Below are positions 8,318-16,656 of a DNA stretch of 35,589 bases, in pieces. Source of the stretch: an uncultured Lachnospiraceae bacterium (GTDB lineage Bacteria > Bacillota > Clostridia > Lachnospirales > Lachnospiraceae); the NCBI GenBank assembly GCA_900546325.1, contig URCR01000028.1:1-35589 (forward strand), in the 5' to 3' direction. Every line of letters begins with the position of its first letter. Within the stretch, counting starts at the first letter, position 1. Both the position numbers and the translations under genes were made by a program. The notes beneath the pieces are model-generated. The model did no database searches. It saw nothing but the letters and a program-made list of their open reading frames with translations, and was not told the DNA's origin.

Positions 8318-9265
8318 TTATTCCATTTCGTTAATATATTTCTCGCACTGTGTAGTAGCGATCGCTCCGTCAGCAGCTGCTGTAACAACCTGACGAAGGC
8401 TCTTCACACGAACATCTCCCGCTGCGAATACACCCGGGATGTTTGTCTTCATGTTATCATCTGTCGGAATGTATCCTCTTTCATCAAGTTCAAGACCTTT
8501 TCCTTCGAAGATCTTTGTGCTTGGTAATGTGCCGATAAATCCGAATACACCAAACATTCCGTCTTCTTCGTCAGCAACGATCTTTGTGAGCTCTCCTGTT
8601 TTTACATTCTTAACAGTCATTTCAGAGAGGATTCCGTCTCCTCCGACTTCCTCTACAACTGTATCCCACATAAAGTGAAGTTTCGGGTTCTTGAATGCCT
8701 TCTCCTGAATAGATTTTGCAGCGCGAAGCTCATCACGTCTGTGGATGATTGTAACTTTTCTTGCGAATTTTGTAAGGTACATAGCTTCTTCCACAGCGGA
8801 ATCTCCACCGCCGACTACATATACTTCAAAGTCTTCGAAGAAGTTTGCATCACATGTAGCACAGTAAGAAACACCTTTACCCATGAATTCTTTTTCACCT
8901 TTGCAGCCGATTGGTCTTGCAAAAGCACCTGTTGCAATGATAAGAGTTTTACCGCAGTATTCTCCTTTTGCACTGATCAGCTTCTTCACATCGCCTTCCA
9001 GCACAACATCATTGATCACATCTGTCACACGCTCTACGCCGAATTTCTCACACTGTTCTGTCATTCTGGCGATCAGAGACGGTCCGCTTTCACCCTCAAC
9101 GATCTGTCCAGGATAGTTTTCAATCTCATCTGTGATAGCAATCTGTCCGCCGTCTTTCCCTTTTTCTACGATTAACACAGACATTCTTGCTCTTCCTGCG
9201 TACAGACCTGCTGCTAAACCAGCAGGTCCTGCACCCAGGATCACTACGTCATAAATTTTGCTCAT
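8318..9265 (-). CDS. trxB: Thioredoxin reductase
   Basis: A 315-residue FAD/pyridine-nucleotide flavoprotein that passes electrons to the adjacent thioredoxin. FAD-binding GAGPAGLAAG at 11-20, redox CATC at 135-138, nucleotide-binding VVGGGDSA in the middle, and a second FAD motif near GVFAAGDVR. Length is typical of low-molecular-weight bacterial TrxR. Encoded between grdB (28-base gap) and trxA (24-base gap), so it is dedicated to glycine reduction. Whether the donor is NADPH, NADH or ferredoxin cannot be judged from the sequence. Confidence 0.96.
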   Translation of the reverse strand: MSKIYDVVILGAGPAGLAAGLYAGRARMSVLIVEKGKDGGQIAITDEIENYPGQIVEGESGPSLIARMTEQCEKFGVERVTDVINDVVLEGDVKKLISAKGEYCGKTLIIATGAFARPIGCKGEKEFMGKGVSYCATCDANFFEDFEVYVVGGGDSAVEEAMYLTKFARKVTIIHRRDELRAAKSIQEKAFKNPKLHFMWDTVVEEVGGDGILSEMTVKNVKTGELTKIVADEEDGMFGVFGFIGTLPSTKIFEGKGLELDERGYIPTDDNMKTNIPGVFAAGDVRVKSLRQVVTAAADGAIATTQCEKYINEME

Positions 9266-9293
9266 AACGTTGTTCTCCTTCTTTCTTGTAGAA

Positions 9294-10598
9294 TTATTCG
9301 AAAATTGTCTGATCTTCTACTTCTGTCTGAAGAGCTACAAGAGCCTTCTCAACTAATTCTCTACGTAATTTGTATTCCTCTTCCTTCTCTAAAGCAGGAT
9401 TTCCAAGTGGATGAGGAATCGCAATCGTAGGAACGATTCTGTTAGCTCCAACTGTCATTGAGATTGGAGTTACTGTACACATATGAACTACCGGAAGTCC
9501 AGCAGCCTCTACGCCTTTAACCATCGTTGCACCGCAACGTGTACAAGTACCTCAAGTAGAAGTCAGGATAACTGCGTCAACTCCGTCAGCTTTCAGTTTC
9601 TGTGCAAATTCATCAGCAAATGCTTTAGAGGATGCTACAGCAGTACCGTTACCAACTGTTGTGTAGAATTTGTTGTGTAATTTTCCGATGATTCCTTCTT
9701 TTTCCATATCGCGGAGAACGTCTACCGGAAGAACACGGTCAGCATCTTCGTTAGCGTATACCGGGTCGTATCCACCGTGAGCTGTCTCGTATGTCTCTTC
9801 TGTTAAATCCATAACTCCTGTGATGTCGTACTCACCATAGTGAGAAGCATTTGAAGATTCAATGTGGTCTGGGTTTCCTTTTGGAACAATACCACCAGAT
9901 GTTACTAAAGCGATTGTAGCTTTAGAAAGATCTTTTACTGCAGGATTTGGAGCTACTCTATCGAATGCCGGCATTGGATACTCTGTTGTGTATGGTTTGT
10001 CAGCTAATTTCTGAAGTAACATATCTACCGCACGTCTTGAACCACGTTTCTCTTCGAAGAAGTTTACACGTACTCCGTTTGGCATGTAGTTATCCTGGCA
10101 AGATGCACCAATTTCTTCTTTTTTCGCTAATTTAAGAGCTAATGGAGCCATTTTCTTAACGGCATCTCTTGCACCTGCTGCATTGTTCTTTGTAGGAACT
10201 GTGTATACTTTGTTCTTGAACATATCAGCGCCTGGGTTTTCTACATACATACCTGTTACTGCAGGAATTCCTAATTCTTCCTGAACAGCATCACAGATTG
10301 TACCACAAGCTACACCGTAACGTCCAGCGTTGAAAGCCGGTCCAGCGATGAATACATCTGGATTTAATTCTTTTACCCATGCTAAAATTGTTGCTTTTGC
10401 TTCTTCAAGATTTTCATTGAAGTAAGAGTCACCACATACGATTGTAGAGATGATTTCTGCTTCATCCTTGAATGCTGCTTTAAATGCTGCTCCTGGTCCC
10501 TTTACTTCGCCATCATGACGTTCTGCCGGGATGTGAGCCATTTCTTCTCCACCGATCTGTGCGAAGAACTGGTTGATATAATGTACTACTTTAATCAT
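9294..10598 (-). CDS. grdB: Glycine reductase component B gamma subunit, selenoprotein (in-frame UGA = Sec349)
   Basis: A 434-residue selenoprotein subunit of the glycine-specific protein B, which with the GrdE products activates glycine as a Schiff base and moves the carboxymethyl group to selenoprotein A. Two same-frame reading segments are joined by TGA at 9552-9554, giving DAVILTST-Sec-GTCTRCGATMVKG, the expected GrdB context of Sec followed by CxxC. Length matches the family. The ATG at 10598 (MIKVVHYINQFFAQIGGEE) follows a GGAGG SD; a longer upstream in-frame start would overlap grdE and lacks an SD. It follows grdE by 19 bases. Confidence 0.96.
9525..9554 (-). promoter_or_regulatory. 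Bacterial SECIS element of grdB
   Basis: The Sec UGA (9552-9554) is followed after 12 bases by a 6-bp perfect stem CGTTGC/GCAACG (9525-9539) closed by a GGU apical loop. This resembles the short SelB-binding stem-loops with G/U in the loop known from bacterial selenoprotein mRNAs. It lies inside the coding sequence. Confidence 0.7.
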
Positions 10599-10617
10599 TA
10601 TCTTTTTTCCTCCTTCC

Positions 10618-11901
10618 CTATCTTGCACTTAAGTAACCGAAACCTGTCTCGTTTGTTGCACCAGTGATTGCCTGGATCTCAACTTCGATTGTTCCGTCTT
10701 CACGTAAGCTGTGTTCGTTACCACCAGCGATTGTGTTTACGTAATCTAATGTTCCGATAACTTTGTCAAGTTTTGGAAGTACGATTACCTGGTTCGCATT
10801 TCCGCCTGTGATTACTGCGTCTGCAGCAGCATCAGCATCTGCTAATGACTGAGATTTTCCGTCGCGTCCTGCATATTCATCAGTAATGATAACTGTCTTA
10901 ACGCCTTCAGCTTCGATCTTCTTACAGTTCATGATAAGGTCTGTATCCGGGTTACCGAAACCTTCCTGAGATAATACGATACCGTCAAGATCTAATAATC
11001 GGCAAAGTTTCGCTGTCCAGTCTGATGAACGCTGTTTGTCAGCAAGGTAAACGTTCTCGTTTGTAATAATGTGGCAAACGAAATTTAATGTTTTTCCGTG
11101 TTCTTCAAATAAGTCATGAACAACACCGTTGTTTAAGTGTACATATGTAGGGTTTTTATCACATGCTGATACACAGTTACCAGATACGATCGCACCATCC
11201 ATGATCTCTGTTGGTGTCATAATTGTAGATAATGTTTTCTTAGCATCCACTCCGTATACATATGTATCGTGAAGCAATCCTTGAGACTGTAACATCTGTA
11301 CATATGCTACTCTTGGAAGTCCAGGCATCTTCTCAGCGCCTTCCATGATTCCGTATGTCTCAAATACTTCTGTCTTATCCGGTGTTAACTCGCGAGCTAA
11401 CTCTCCAAGGTAAACAGCTACTCTGAATCCTGCAAATCTTACAGCCGGCTCATAATCGTGCTGTTTGATACCATCTACAGGTTCACATACAACAACTAAG
11501 TTGTTTAATTTAGAAAATGGTGTATATTCTGCACCAGGACCTGTCATATCAATGATACCTTCCTGGAATCCAACAATCTTACCAGCTGTTACAACAGCCA
11601 TTCCTTTGAGTGCGTATGTCTTACCTTCACCAACTGTATCTACTTTACTGATAACACCTGGGAAAATTCCTCCGCGCCCTTCTACTTTAACACGTGGCTC
11701 GATAACGTCTTTAACCGGTGTGATTCTTACGCTCTCACCTGGTCTTGCAATATCAAGCTTGCAGCTTTTAATTCTTTCGTCCTCAAGAACGATTGCCTTT
11801 ACAGCTTCTTCATCAACATAAAGAATACCATCTTCGATTTTAGACTCTGGTCCAAACTGAATGTCTTTGATGTTAATGTGACCTAATTCTAATCTTCTCA
11901 C
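10618..11901 (-). CDS. grdE: Glycine reductase component B, GrdE proprotein (alpha/beta subunits)
   Basis: A 427-residue proprotein cleaved autocatalytically into two subunits, leaving a carbonyl (pyruvoyl-type) group that binds glycine. The cleavage-site motif GNCVSACDKN is present with N242-C243, matching the Asn-Cys site described for GrdE near residue 242. The start is GTG at 11901 behind AAAGGAGGT with 9-base spacing, and begins MRRLELGHINIKDIQFG as expected. grdB follows after 19 bases; grdX lies 124 bases upstream. Confidence 0.95.
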   Translation of the reverse strand: MRRLELGHINIKDIQFGPESKIEDGILYVDEEAVKAIVLEDERIKSCKLDIARPGESVRITPVKDVIEPRVKVEGRGGIFPGVISKVDTVGEGKTYALKGMAVVTAGKIVGFQEGIIDMTGPGAEYTPFSKLNNLVVVCEPVDGIKQHDYEPAVRFAGFRVAVYLGELARELTPDKTEVFETYGIMEGAEKMPGLPRVAYVQMLQSQGLLHDTYVYGVDAKKTLSTIMTPTEIMDGAIVSGNCVSACDKNPTYVHLNNGVVHDLFEEHGKTLNFVCHIITNENVYLADKQRSSDWTAKLCRLLDLDGIVLSQEGFGNPDTDLIMNCKKIEAEGVKTVIITDEYAGRDGKSQSLADADAAADAVITGGNANQVIVLPKLDKVIGTLDYVNTIAGGNEHSLREDGTIEVEIQAITGATNETGFGYLSAR

Positions 11902-12025
11902 TGTAAATTACCTCCTTTATTGTGTTTAGTTATATATGCTCTAAGTACCTTATCGTACTATTACAGCCATCCTCATCAAGACTTTTGCCTGTTTGTGATT
12001 TTCAGCAATGCTTAAATAATCTTAT

Positions 12026-12406
12026 TTATAAAATTGCCGATGGAATTGCGCTTTCGATCAATGTAAGATCAACCACCCGGAAATCATCATATACTTCCGG
12101 AGCATACTTATCTGATTTAAACTGAAATTTCTTACAGGACTGAATCGCGTATTCGATAATCTCCATCGACCGCGGTTCCAGCTGTCCTTTCTTTTCTGAC
12201 ACCATGACAGATTTATACGGTGTCTCATTTGGTTTCACGCTTCCTGACAGCGGATGTGTCAGGAGTTCATAACCTTCATAGATATAATCTCTTACTTTTC
12301 TGAGTAACTCCTCATAGGAGCACTCTACAAACTCGATATGATATTCATTTTCTAATTTTTCTTTTACTAAGGGATTGTTTGTTACTATCTTAAATGCTTT
12401 TCTCAT
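12026..12406 (-). CDS. grdX: GrdX protein of unknown function
   Basis: A 126-residue protein, first gene of the grd operon, matching the small GrdX found at this position in other glycine or sarcosine reductase clusters. No catalytic motif or membrane segment is visible. Conserved-looking parts are the N-terminal IVTNNPLVKEKL and HPLSGSVKPNETPYKS near residues 50-66. It begins just after the riboswitch terminator with an AAGGTGAGG SD. Its role is unknown; its position suggests an accessory or maturation function. Confidence 0.88.
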   Translation of the reverse strand: MRKAFKIVTNNPLVKEKLENEYHIEFVECSYEELLRKVRDYIYEGYELLTHPLSGSVKPNETPYKSVMVSEKKGQLEPRSMEIIEYAIQSCKKFQFKSDKYAPEVYDDFRVVDLTLIESAIPSAIL

Positions 12407-12420
12407 GTCCTCACCTTGTT

Positions 12421-12465
12421 AAAAAAAGGACGGCTTTCGTAACTATTGCTACCAAGTCGTCCTTT
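12421..12465 (-). terminator. Riboswitch expression-platform terminator ahead of grdX
   Basis: Minus-strand stem AAAGGACG/CGTCCTTT (12458-12465 with 12425-12432) followed by seven T, ending 15 bases before the grdX start. Placed after the glycine aptamer, it is the probable switch: bound glycine would prevent its formation and turn on grd expression. Confidence 0.85.
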
Positions 12466-12610
12466 CTGTTCTTTTCTGACATTGCGTCCAAGTCCAGAAT
12501 ATGGTCCATTCCTCACTCCTTTTGCCTGAAAGTTTCACCAGTTAATTGACCGTTACCTGGTTTGCATCTTCGGCGGTTTCCTACTTTTTTCAGAAACTCT
12601 CTCACAAGAA
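12466..12610 (-). ncRNA. Glycine riboswitch controlling the grd operon
   Basis: Minus-strand sequence shows the family's conserved cores: GTGAGAGAGTTTC (12593-12605) pairing with GAAACTTTC, GCCGAAGATGCAA (12562-12574), and CTTTCAGGCAAAAGG (12518-12532). Only one full aptamer is visible. The next stretch has a small GAATGGACCATATTC hairpin and remnants that look like the ghost-aptamer segment of singlet glycine riboswitches. A terminator follows. An ON switch is the expected logic for a glycine-degrading operon. The only gap to the symporter stop is about 28 bases and holds no convincing promoter. Confidence 0.9.
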
Positions 12611-12638
12611 ATATCTTCCCATCTTCTTTTCCAATATT

Positions 12639-14033
12639 CTATTTTTTACTCATCTGTTTTGGTTTAAAATTTTTAAAGTAATCTTTGTGTACTTCTTTGA
12701 CTACCTTACTCAGTGCAAAGAGACCGATAATATTCGGGATTACCATCGCACTGTTGAAGCAGTCTGCCATATTCCAAACTAAATCAACCTTTACTGCTGA
12801 TCCTGCCACGATACATACAGCTACAAGAACCGCATACACCTTAACCGCTTTTGATCCGAATAAGTATTTAATATTTGCTTCACCAAAGAAATACCATCCG
12901 ATGATCGTAGAGAATGCAAAGAAGAACATACAAATTGCAATGAAAACTTCTCCAAATTTACCAAATACACTTGCAAATCCTGCCTGTGTAAGAGCTGTTC
13001 CTGTAAATGCTGCCCCTGTCATCGGGTCTGTCTGTCCTACCATGCCACTTGTAAGGATTACAAGTGCTGTTAAAGTAAGAACAACAAACGTATCAATAAA
13101 CACACCCATCATAGCAACAAAACCTTGTTCTACCGGATGATCTACCTTTGCAACTGCATGTGCATGCGGCGTAGATCCCATACCTGCTTCGTTCGAGAAC
13201 AATCCACGTCCAACACCTCTTGCAAGTGCTTTTGATACTGTCCATCCAAGAACTCCACCGCCGACTGCCTGTGGATTGAAAGCTCCCACGAAGATGTCAT
13301 GGAATGCTTTTGGAATCATGTTACCATTGCAGATGATAACAACCAGTGCACCTACAATGTAGAATGCTGCCATGATCGGAACGATCTTTTCTGTCAGGGA
13401 GGCAATTCTCGAAATACCACCCACAAAGACAAATAATGAAATAGCTGCGATCACAATACCAACGATCCACGGATTGATTCCGAATGCTGTTCCGAATGCG
13501 TCACCGATCGAGTTGGACTGTACTGCGTTCCCCATAAAACCTAACGCAAAGATGATGAGCACTGCAAATGTTCCGGCAAGAATCCTGCCAAACTTTCCGG
13601 TGAATGCTGCTCTGATGTAATATACAGGACCTCCGGTTACCGTTCCGTCATCTCCGACCTGCTTATACTTCTGAGCCATAAGTGCTTCGGCATAGATTGT
13701 TGCCATTCCTAAAAAAGCACTTACCCACATCCAGAAAATTGCCCCGGGACCACCCATAGCGATCGCCGTTGCCGCTCCGGCAAGGTTACCTGTACCTACT
13801 TGTGCTGCAATGGCTGTTGCTAACGCCTGGAAAGAAGACATTCCTTCTTTTCCGGCCTTGCCGCTCTTTTTGAAGAGACCTCCAAAAGTACGTTTCCAGC
13901 CTTCTCCGAATCCTCTCACCTGAATGAAGCCAAGGTTCAGTGTGAACCAAAGTCCAGCACCTACCAATACCACAATCAGGATCTTGTCTGCTAGTACGCT
14001 TTGAATTGCTACTACTAAATCATTCAGATCCAA
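12639..14033 (-). CDS. Alanine/glycine:cation symporter (AGCS family)
   Basis: A 464-residue integral membrane transporter of the AGCS family that imports alanine or glycine with sodium or protons. Around ten hydrophobic helices are apparent. Family stretches include TAIAAQVGTGNLAGAATAIA, GGPVYYI, and RGLFSNEAGMGSTPHAHA. The start TTG at 14033 sits 7 bases behind GAGGAGGG and gives MDLNDLVVAIQSVLA. A GTG further upstream would put the SD inside the gene. It lies immediately upstream of the glycine riboswitch and grd operon on the same strand, so it most likely feeds glycine to the reductase, and its transcript may run into the riboswitch. Confidence 0.92.
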   Translation of the reverse strand: MDLNDLVVAIQSVLADKILIVVLVGAGLWFTLNLGFIQVRGFGEGWKRTFGGLFKKSGKAGKEGMSSFQALATAIAAQVGTGNLAGAATAIAMGGPGAIFWMWVSAFLGMATIYAEALMAQKYKQVGDDGTVTGGPVYYIRAAFTGKFGRILAGTFAVLIIFALGFMGNAVQSNSIGDAFGTAFGINPWIVGIVIAAISLFVFVGGISRIASLTEKIVPIMAAFYIVGALVVIICNGNMIPKAFHDIFVGAFNPQAVGGGVLGWTVSKALARGVGRGLFSNEAGMGSTPHAHAVAKVDHPVEQGFVAMMGVFIDTFVVLTLTALVILTSGMVGQTDPMTGAAFTGTALTQAGFASVFGKFGEVFIAICMFFFAFSTIIGWYFFGEANIKYLFGSKAVKVYAVLVAVCIVAGSAVKVDLVWNMADCFNSAMVIPNIIGLFALSKVVKEVHKDYFKNFKPKQMSKK

Positions 14034-14090
14034 ACAAATCCCTCCTCGCACCGTTCTCCGGTGGTTTATTGAATATCTCTTATGTCATAT

Positions 14091-14119
14091 ATATTACATG
14101 ATTGAGGGAATTATTGCAA
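14091..14119 (-). promoter_or_regulatory. Proximal promoter for the symporter
   Basis: Minus-strand -35 TTGCAA, 17-base spacer, -10 TAATAT, giving a leader of about 50 bases. Confidence 0.55.
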
Positions 14120-14227
14120 CTCTTTTTATGCATTTTTCACATCTTTGTTCAGATTTTTGCATACTTTTAGGTGTTTATTTATATCTTCTATATATAAACT
14201 TTGTTTTTTATTTATTTTGCATATTTT

Positions 14228-14256
14228 ATTATATCTCATTTTGTCCATTTTGTCTA
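14228..14256 (-). promoter_or_regulatory. Distal promoter for the symporter
   Basis: Minus-strand -35 TAGACA, 17-base spacer, -10 TATAAT. The resulting leader of about 190 bases is AT-rich. The 416-base gap between the symporter and purB holds this promoter, the proximal promoter, two Spo0A-like boxes and the purB terminator; no gene is visible in it. Confidence 0.55.
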
Positions 14257-14308
14257 TTGTCTTTTTTTGCGTTTTGAAATCTTAGTCAAATTTTTGTCAA
14301 TTTGCTAG

Positions 14309-14341
14309 TTTTCGACAGAAAACGCATCACTTTCGACAAAA
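14309..14341 (-). promoter_or_regulatory. Pair of Spo0A-like boxes
   Basis: Two TGTCGAA cores on the minus strand, within TTTTTGTCGAAAG and TTTCTGTCGAAAAC, lie exactly 21 bases apart (two helical turns), about 55-80 bases ahead of the distal promoter -35. TTGTCGAA-type sequences are the known recognition site of Spo0A in endospore formers. The regulation is inferred only. Confidence 0.45.
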
Positions 14342-14349
14342 AACCTATC

Positions 14350-14386
14350 AAAAAAGACGAATGTCCGTTTGCCATCCGCCTTTTTT
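14350..14386 (-). terminator. Intrinsic terminator after purB
   Basis: Minus-strand stem GGCGGATG/CATTCGTC (14373-14380 with 14356-14363) is complete only with G-U pairs, so it works in this direction alone. It is followed by TTTTTTGA. It closes the 22.0-14.4 kb operon. Confidence 0.75.
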
Positions 14387-14455
14387 CTATCTATACAAAA
14401 TATCTATTTTACCGCAGCATCTGGCTTTTCTCGTCTCCTGCAATCCTGCTGTATA

Positions 14456-15889
14456 TTAGACATTGATTTCTGCAGTCATCCCGAGAACGGTACGGTTCTC
14501 TTCCAGCACCGGGCGGATCACTTTTTCAAGAAAGTTTTCTACCTGCTCCTTTGCACGCCCCGTATATCTGGATGGTTCCATTGTCTTTTGCAGTTCTTCC
14601 AGTGACATATTAAATGCCGGATCTGCCGCAATCAGTTCTAACAGATTGTTGTCCAGACCTTTTTCCTTGACGTTGCGTCCTGCCTCCATAGAAAGTTCAC
14701 GGATCTTCTCATGAAGTTCTTGTCTGTCTCCTCCTGCTTTCACTGCGTCCATCATGATATTTTCTGTGGCCATAAACGGGAGTTCCGCGCGCAGACGCTT
14801 CTCAATTACTTTCGGATATACGACAAGTCCATCCACAACATTCAGGCACAAATCTAAAATACCATCAATCGCAAGGAATCCTTCCGGCACACTGAGTCTT
14901 TTATTTGCAGAATCATCCAGCGTTCTCTCAAACCACTGCGTTGCAGAAGTGATTGCCGGGTTAAGCGCATCTGCCATCACATATCTGGACAGCGAAGCAA
15001 TTCGCTCACTCCGCATCGGATTTCTCTTATATGCCATCGCCGAAGATCCGATCTGAGATTTTTCAAACGGTTCTTCTACTTCTTTTAAATGCTGGAGCAG
15101 GCGAATGTCATTGGAAAATTTGTGTGCACTTGCAGCAATTCCCGCAAGGACATTTAATACCCTTGTATCTACTTTTCTGGAGTAAGTCTGTCCGGAAACC
15201 GGATAGCAGGCTTCAAATCCCATCTTTTCTGCAATCATCGGATCGATCTTATCGATCGTCTCCTGATCCCCATCAAACAATTCCAAAAAGCTTGCCTGGG
15301 TTCCTGTCGTCCCTTTTGATCCGAGAAGTTTCAGACTCCCCGCTACATATTCAAGATCTTCCAGATCCATCAGGAACTCCTGCATCCAAAGTGTCGCTCT
15401 CTTTCCAACTGTAGTCGGCTGTGCCGGCTGGAAATGTGTGAAAGCCAGTGTTGGAAGCGCTTTATACTCATCTGCAAACTTTGCAAGTTCTGCAATGACG
15501 TTGACAAGTTTTTTCTTCACTATTTTAAGTGCTTCTGCCATCACGATAATATCCGTATTATCCCCGACATAGCAGGAAGTTGCCCCGAGATGAATGATCC
15601 CTTTCGCTTTCGGACACTGTTGTCCATAGGCATACACATGCGCCATCACATCATGACGCACCACTTTCTCACGGGCTCTCGCCACATCATAGTTGATATG
15701 ATCTGCATTCGCCTTCATTTCTTCAATCTGCTCTTCGGTGATATTCAGACCAAGTTCCCTCTCCGTCTCCGCAAGTGCGATCCAGAGCTTTCTCCATGTA
15801 CGGAACTTCATGTCCGGAGAGAAGACAAACTGCATCTCTTTGCTTGCATATCTTTCTGACAACGGGCTTTGATATCTGTCTGTGCTCAT
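14456..15889 (-). CDS. purB: Adenylosuccinate lyase
   Basis: A 477-residue fumarase/aspartase-superfamily lyase that removes fumarate from SAICAR and from adenylosuccinate in purine synthesis. The superfamily signature GSSAMAYKRNPMRSERI is present around residue 290, with the histidine-bearing HLGATSCYVGDNTD near 100 and TGTQASFLELFDGD near 210. Length matches the longer, clostridial/eukaryotic-like PurB form. Preceded by AAGGAG SD; follows purC after 25 bases, so the two enzymes act on consecutive steps from one transcript. Confidence 0.96.
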   Translation of the reverse strand: MSTDRYQSPLSERYASKEMQFVFSPDMKFRTWRKLWIALAETERELGLNITEEQIEEMKANADHINYDVARAREKVVRHDVMAHVYAYGQQCPKAKGIIHLGATSCYVGDNTDIIVMAEALKIVKKKLVNVIAELAKFADEYKALPTLAFTHFQPAQPTTVGKRATLWMQEFLMDLEDLEYVAGSLKLLGSKGTTGTQASFLELFDGDQETIDKIDPMIAEKMGFEACYPVSGQTYSRKVDTRVLNVLAGIAASAHKFSNDIRLLQHLKEVEEPFEKSQIGSSAMAYKRNPMRSERIASLSRYVMADALNPAITSATQWFERTLDDSANKRLSVPEGFLAIDGILDLCLNVVDGLVVYPKVIEKRLRAELPFMATENIMMDAVKAGGDRQELHEKIRELSMEAGRNVKEKGLDNNLLELIAADPAFNMSLEELQKTMEPSRYTGRAKEQVENFLEKVIRPVLEENRTVLGMTAEINV

Positions 15890-15914
15890 ATTGTTATTCT
15901 CCTTCTACTTTCTT

Positions 15915-16625
15915 TTATAAAAGACCCAGGCGGCGGAAGACTTCTTCATAGGCTTCCTCGACATTTCCCATATCCCGGCGGAATCTGTCTTTGTCAAGTT
16001 TCTCATTTGTATCCACATCCCAAAGTCTGCATGTATCCGGTGACACTTCATCTGCAAGGATGATCGTTCCGTCCGGCAGCCGTCCAAATTCAATTTTGAA
16101 ATCAATCAGTTTCATCCCTGCATTCAGGAAATACGCTTTTAGGATTTCATTTACTTTTTTTGCATAAGTACGGATGGTATCAATCTCTTCCTGCTTTGCC
16201 AGTCCCAGTGCCAGCGCATAATCATCATTAATAAACGGATCGCCGAGATCGTCATTTTTATAGCTAAATTCCAAAATCGGGCAGAGAAGCTCTGTCCCTT
16301 CTTCAACACCCATACGTTTTGAAAAACTTCCCGCAGCCACATTTCTCATGATTACCTCAAGCGGTACGATCTCCACTTTTTTTACAGCGGTCTCACGGTC
16401 ACTTAATTCTTCTACCAGATGTGTCGGAACTCCTTCTTTTTCCATCATTTTAAAAACATGGTTTGTCATCCTGTTATTGATCACACCTTTTCCGGAAATC
16501 GTTCCTTTCTTCTCTCCGTTAAATGCTGTCGCATCATCTTTGTAGGATACGATCACCACTTCCGGATCTTCCGTCAGAAATACTTTTTTAGCTTTTCCTT
16601 CATAGAGTTGTTCTAATTTTTTCAT
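15915..16625 (-). CDS. purC: Phosphoribosylaminoimidazole-succinocarboxamide (SAICAR) synthase
   Basis: A 236-residue ATP-grasp-like ligase that joins CAIR and aspartate. Typical elements are the N-terminal QLYEGKAKKVF, EVIMRNVAAGSFSKRMG, DFKIEFGR and ADEVSPDTCRLWD. Length is standard for bacterial PurC. It begins 31 bases after the TPR-like gene and is followed by purB, so it is likely read from the promoter ahead of the large unknown genes. SD is modest (AAGGA at about 14 bases, or GGTGA nearer). Confidence 0.96.
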   Translation of the reverse strand: MKKLEQLYEGKAKKVFLTEDPEVVIVSYKDDATAFNGEKKGTISGKGVINNRMTNHVFKMMEKEGVPTHLVEELSDRETAVKKVEIVPLEVIMRNVAAGSFSKRMGVEEGTELLCPILEFSYKNDDLGDPFINDDYALALGLAKQEEIDTIRTYAKKVNEILKAYFLNAGMKLIDFKIEFGRLPDGTIILADEVSPDTCRLWDVDTNEKLDKDRFRRDMGNVEEAYEEVFRRLGLL

Positions 16626-16656
16626 ACGCTTTCACCAGTTCCTTTCTTTTTTCTGA

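Noticed and set aside
9552..9554. grdB as two separate genes
   Set aside because: Both parts are in the same frame, joined by TGA in the conserved Sec context with a SECIS-like stem after it.
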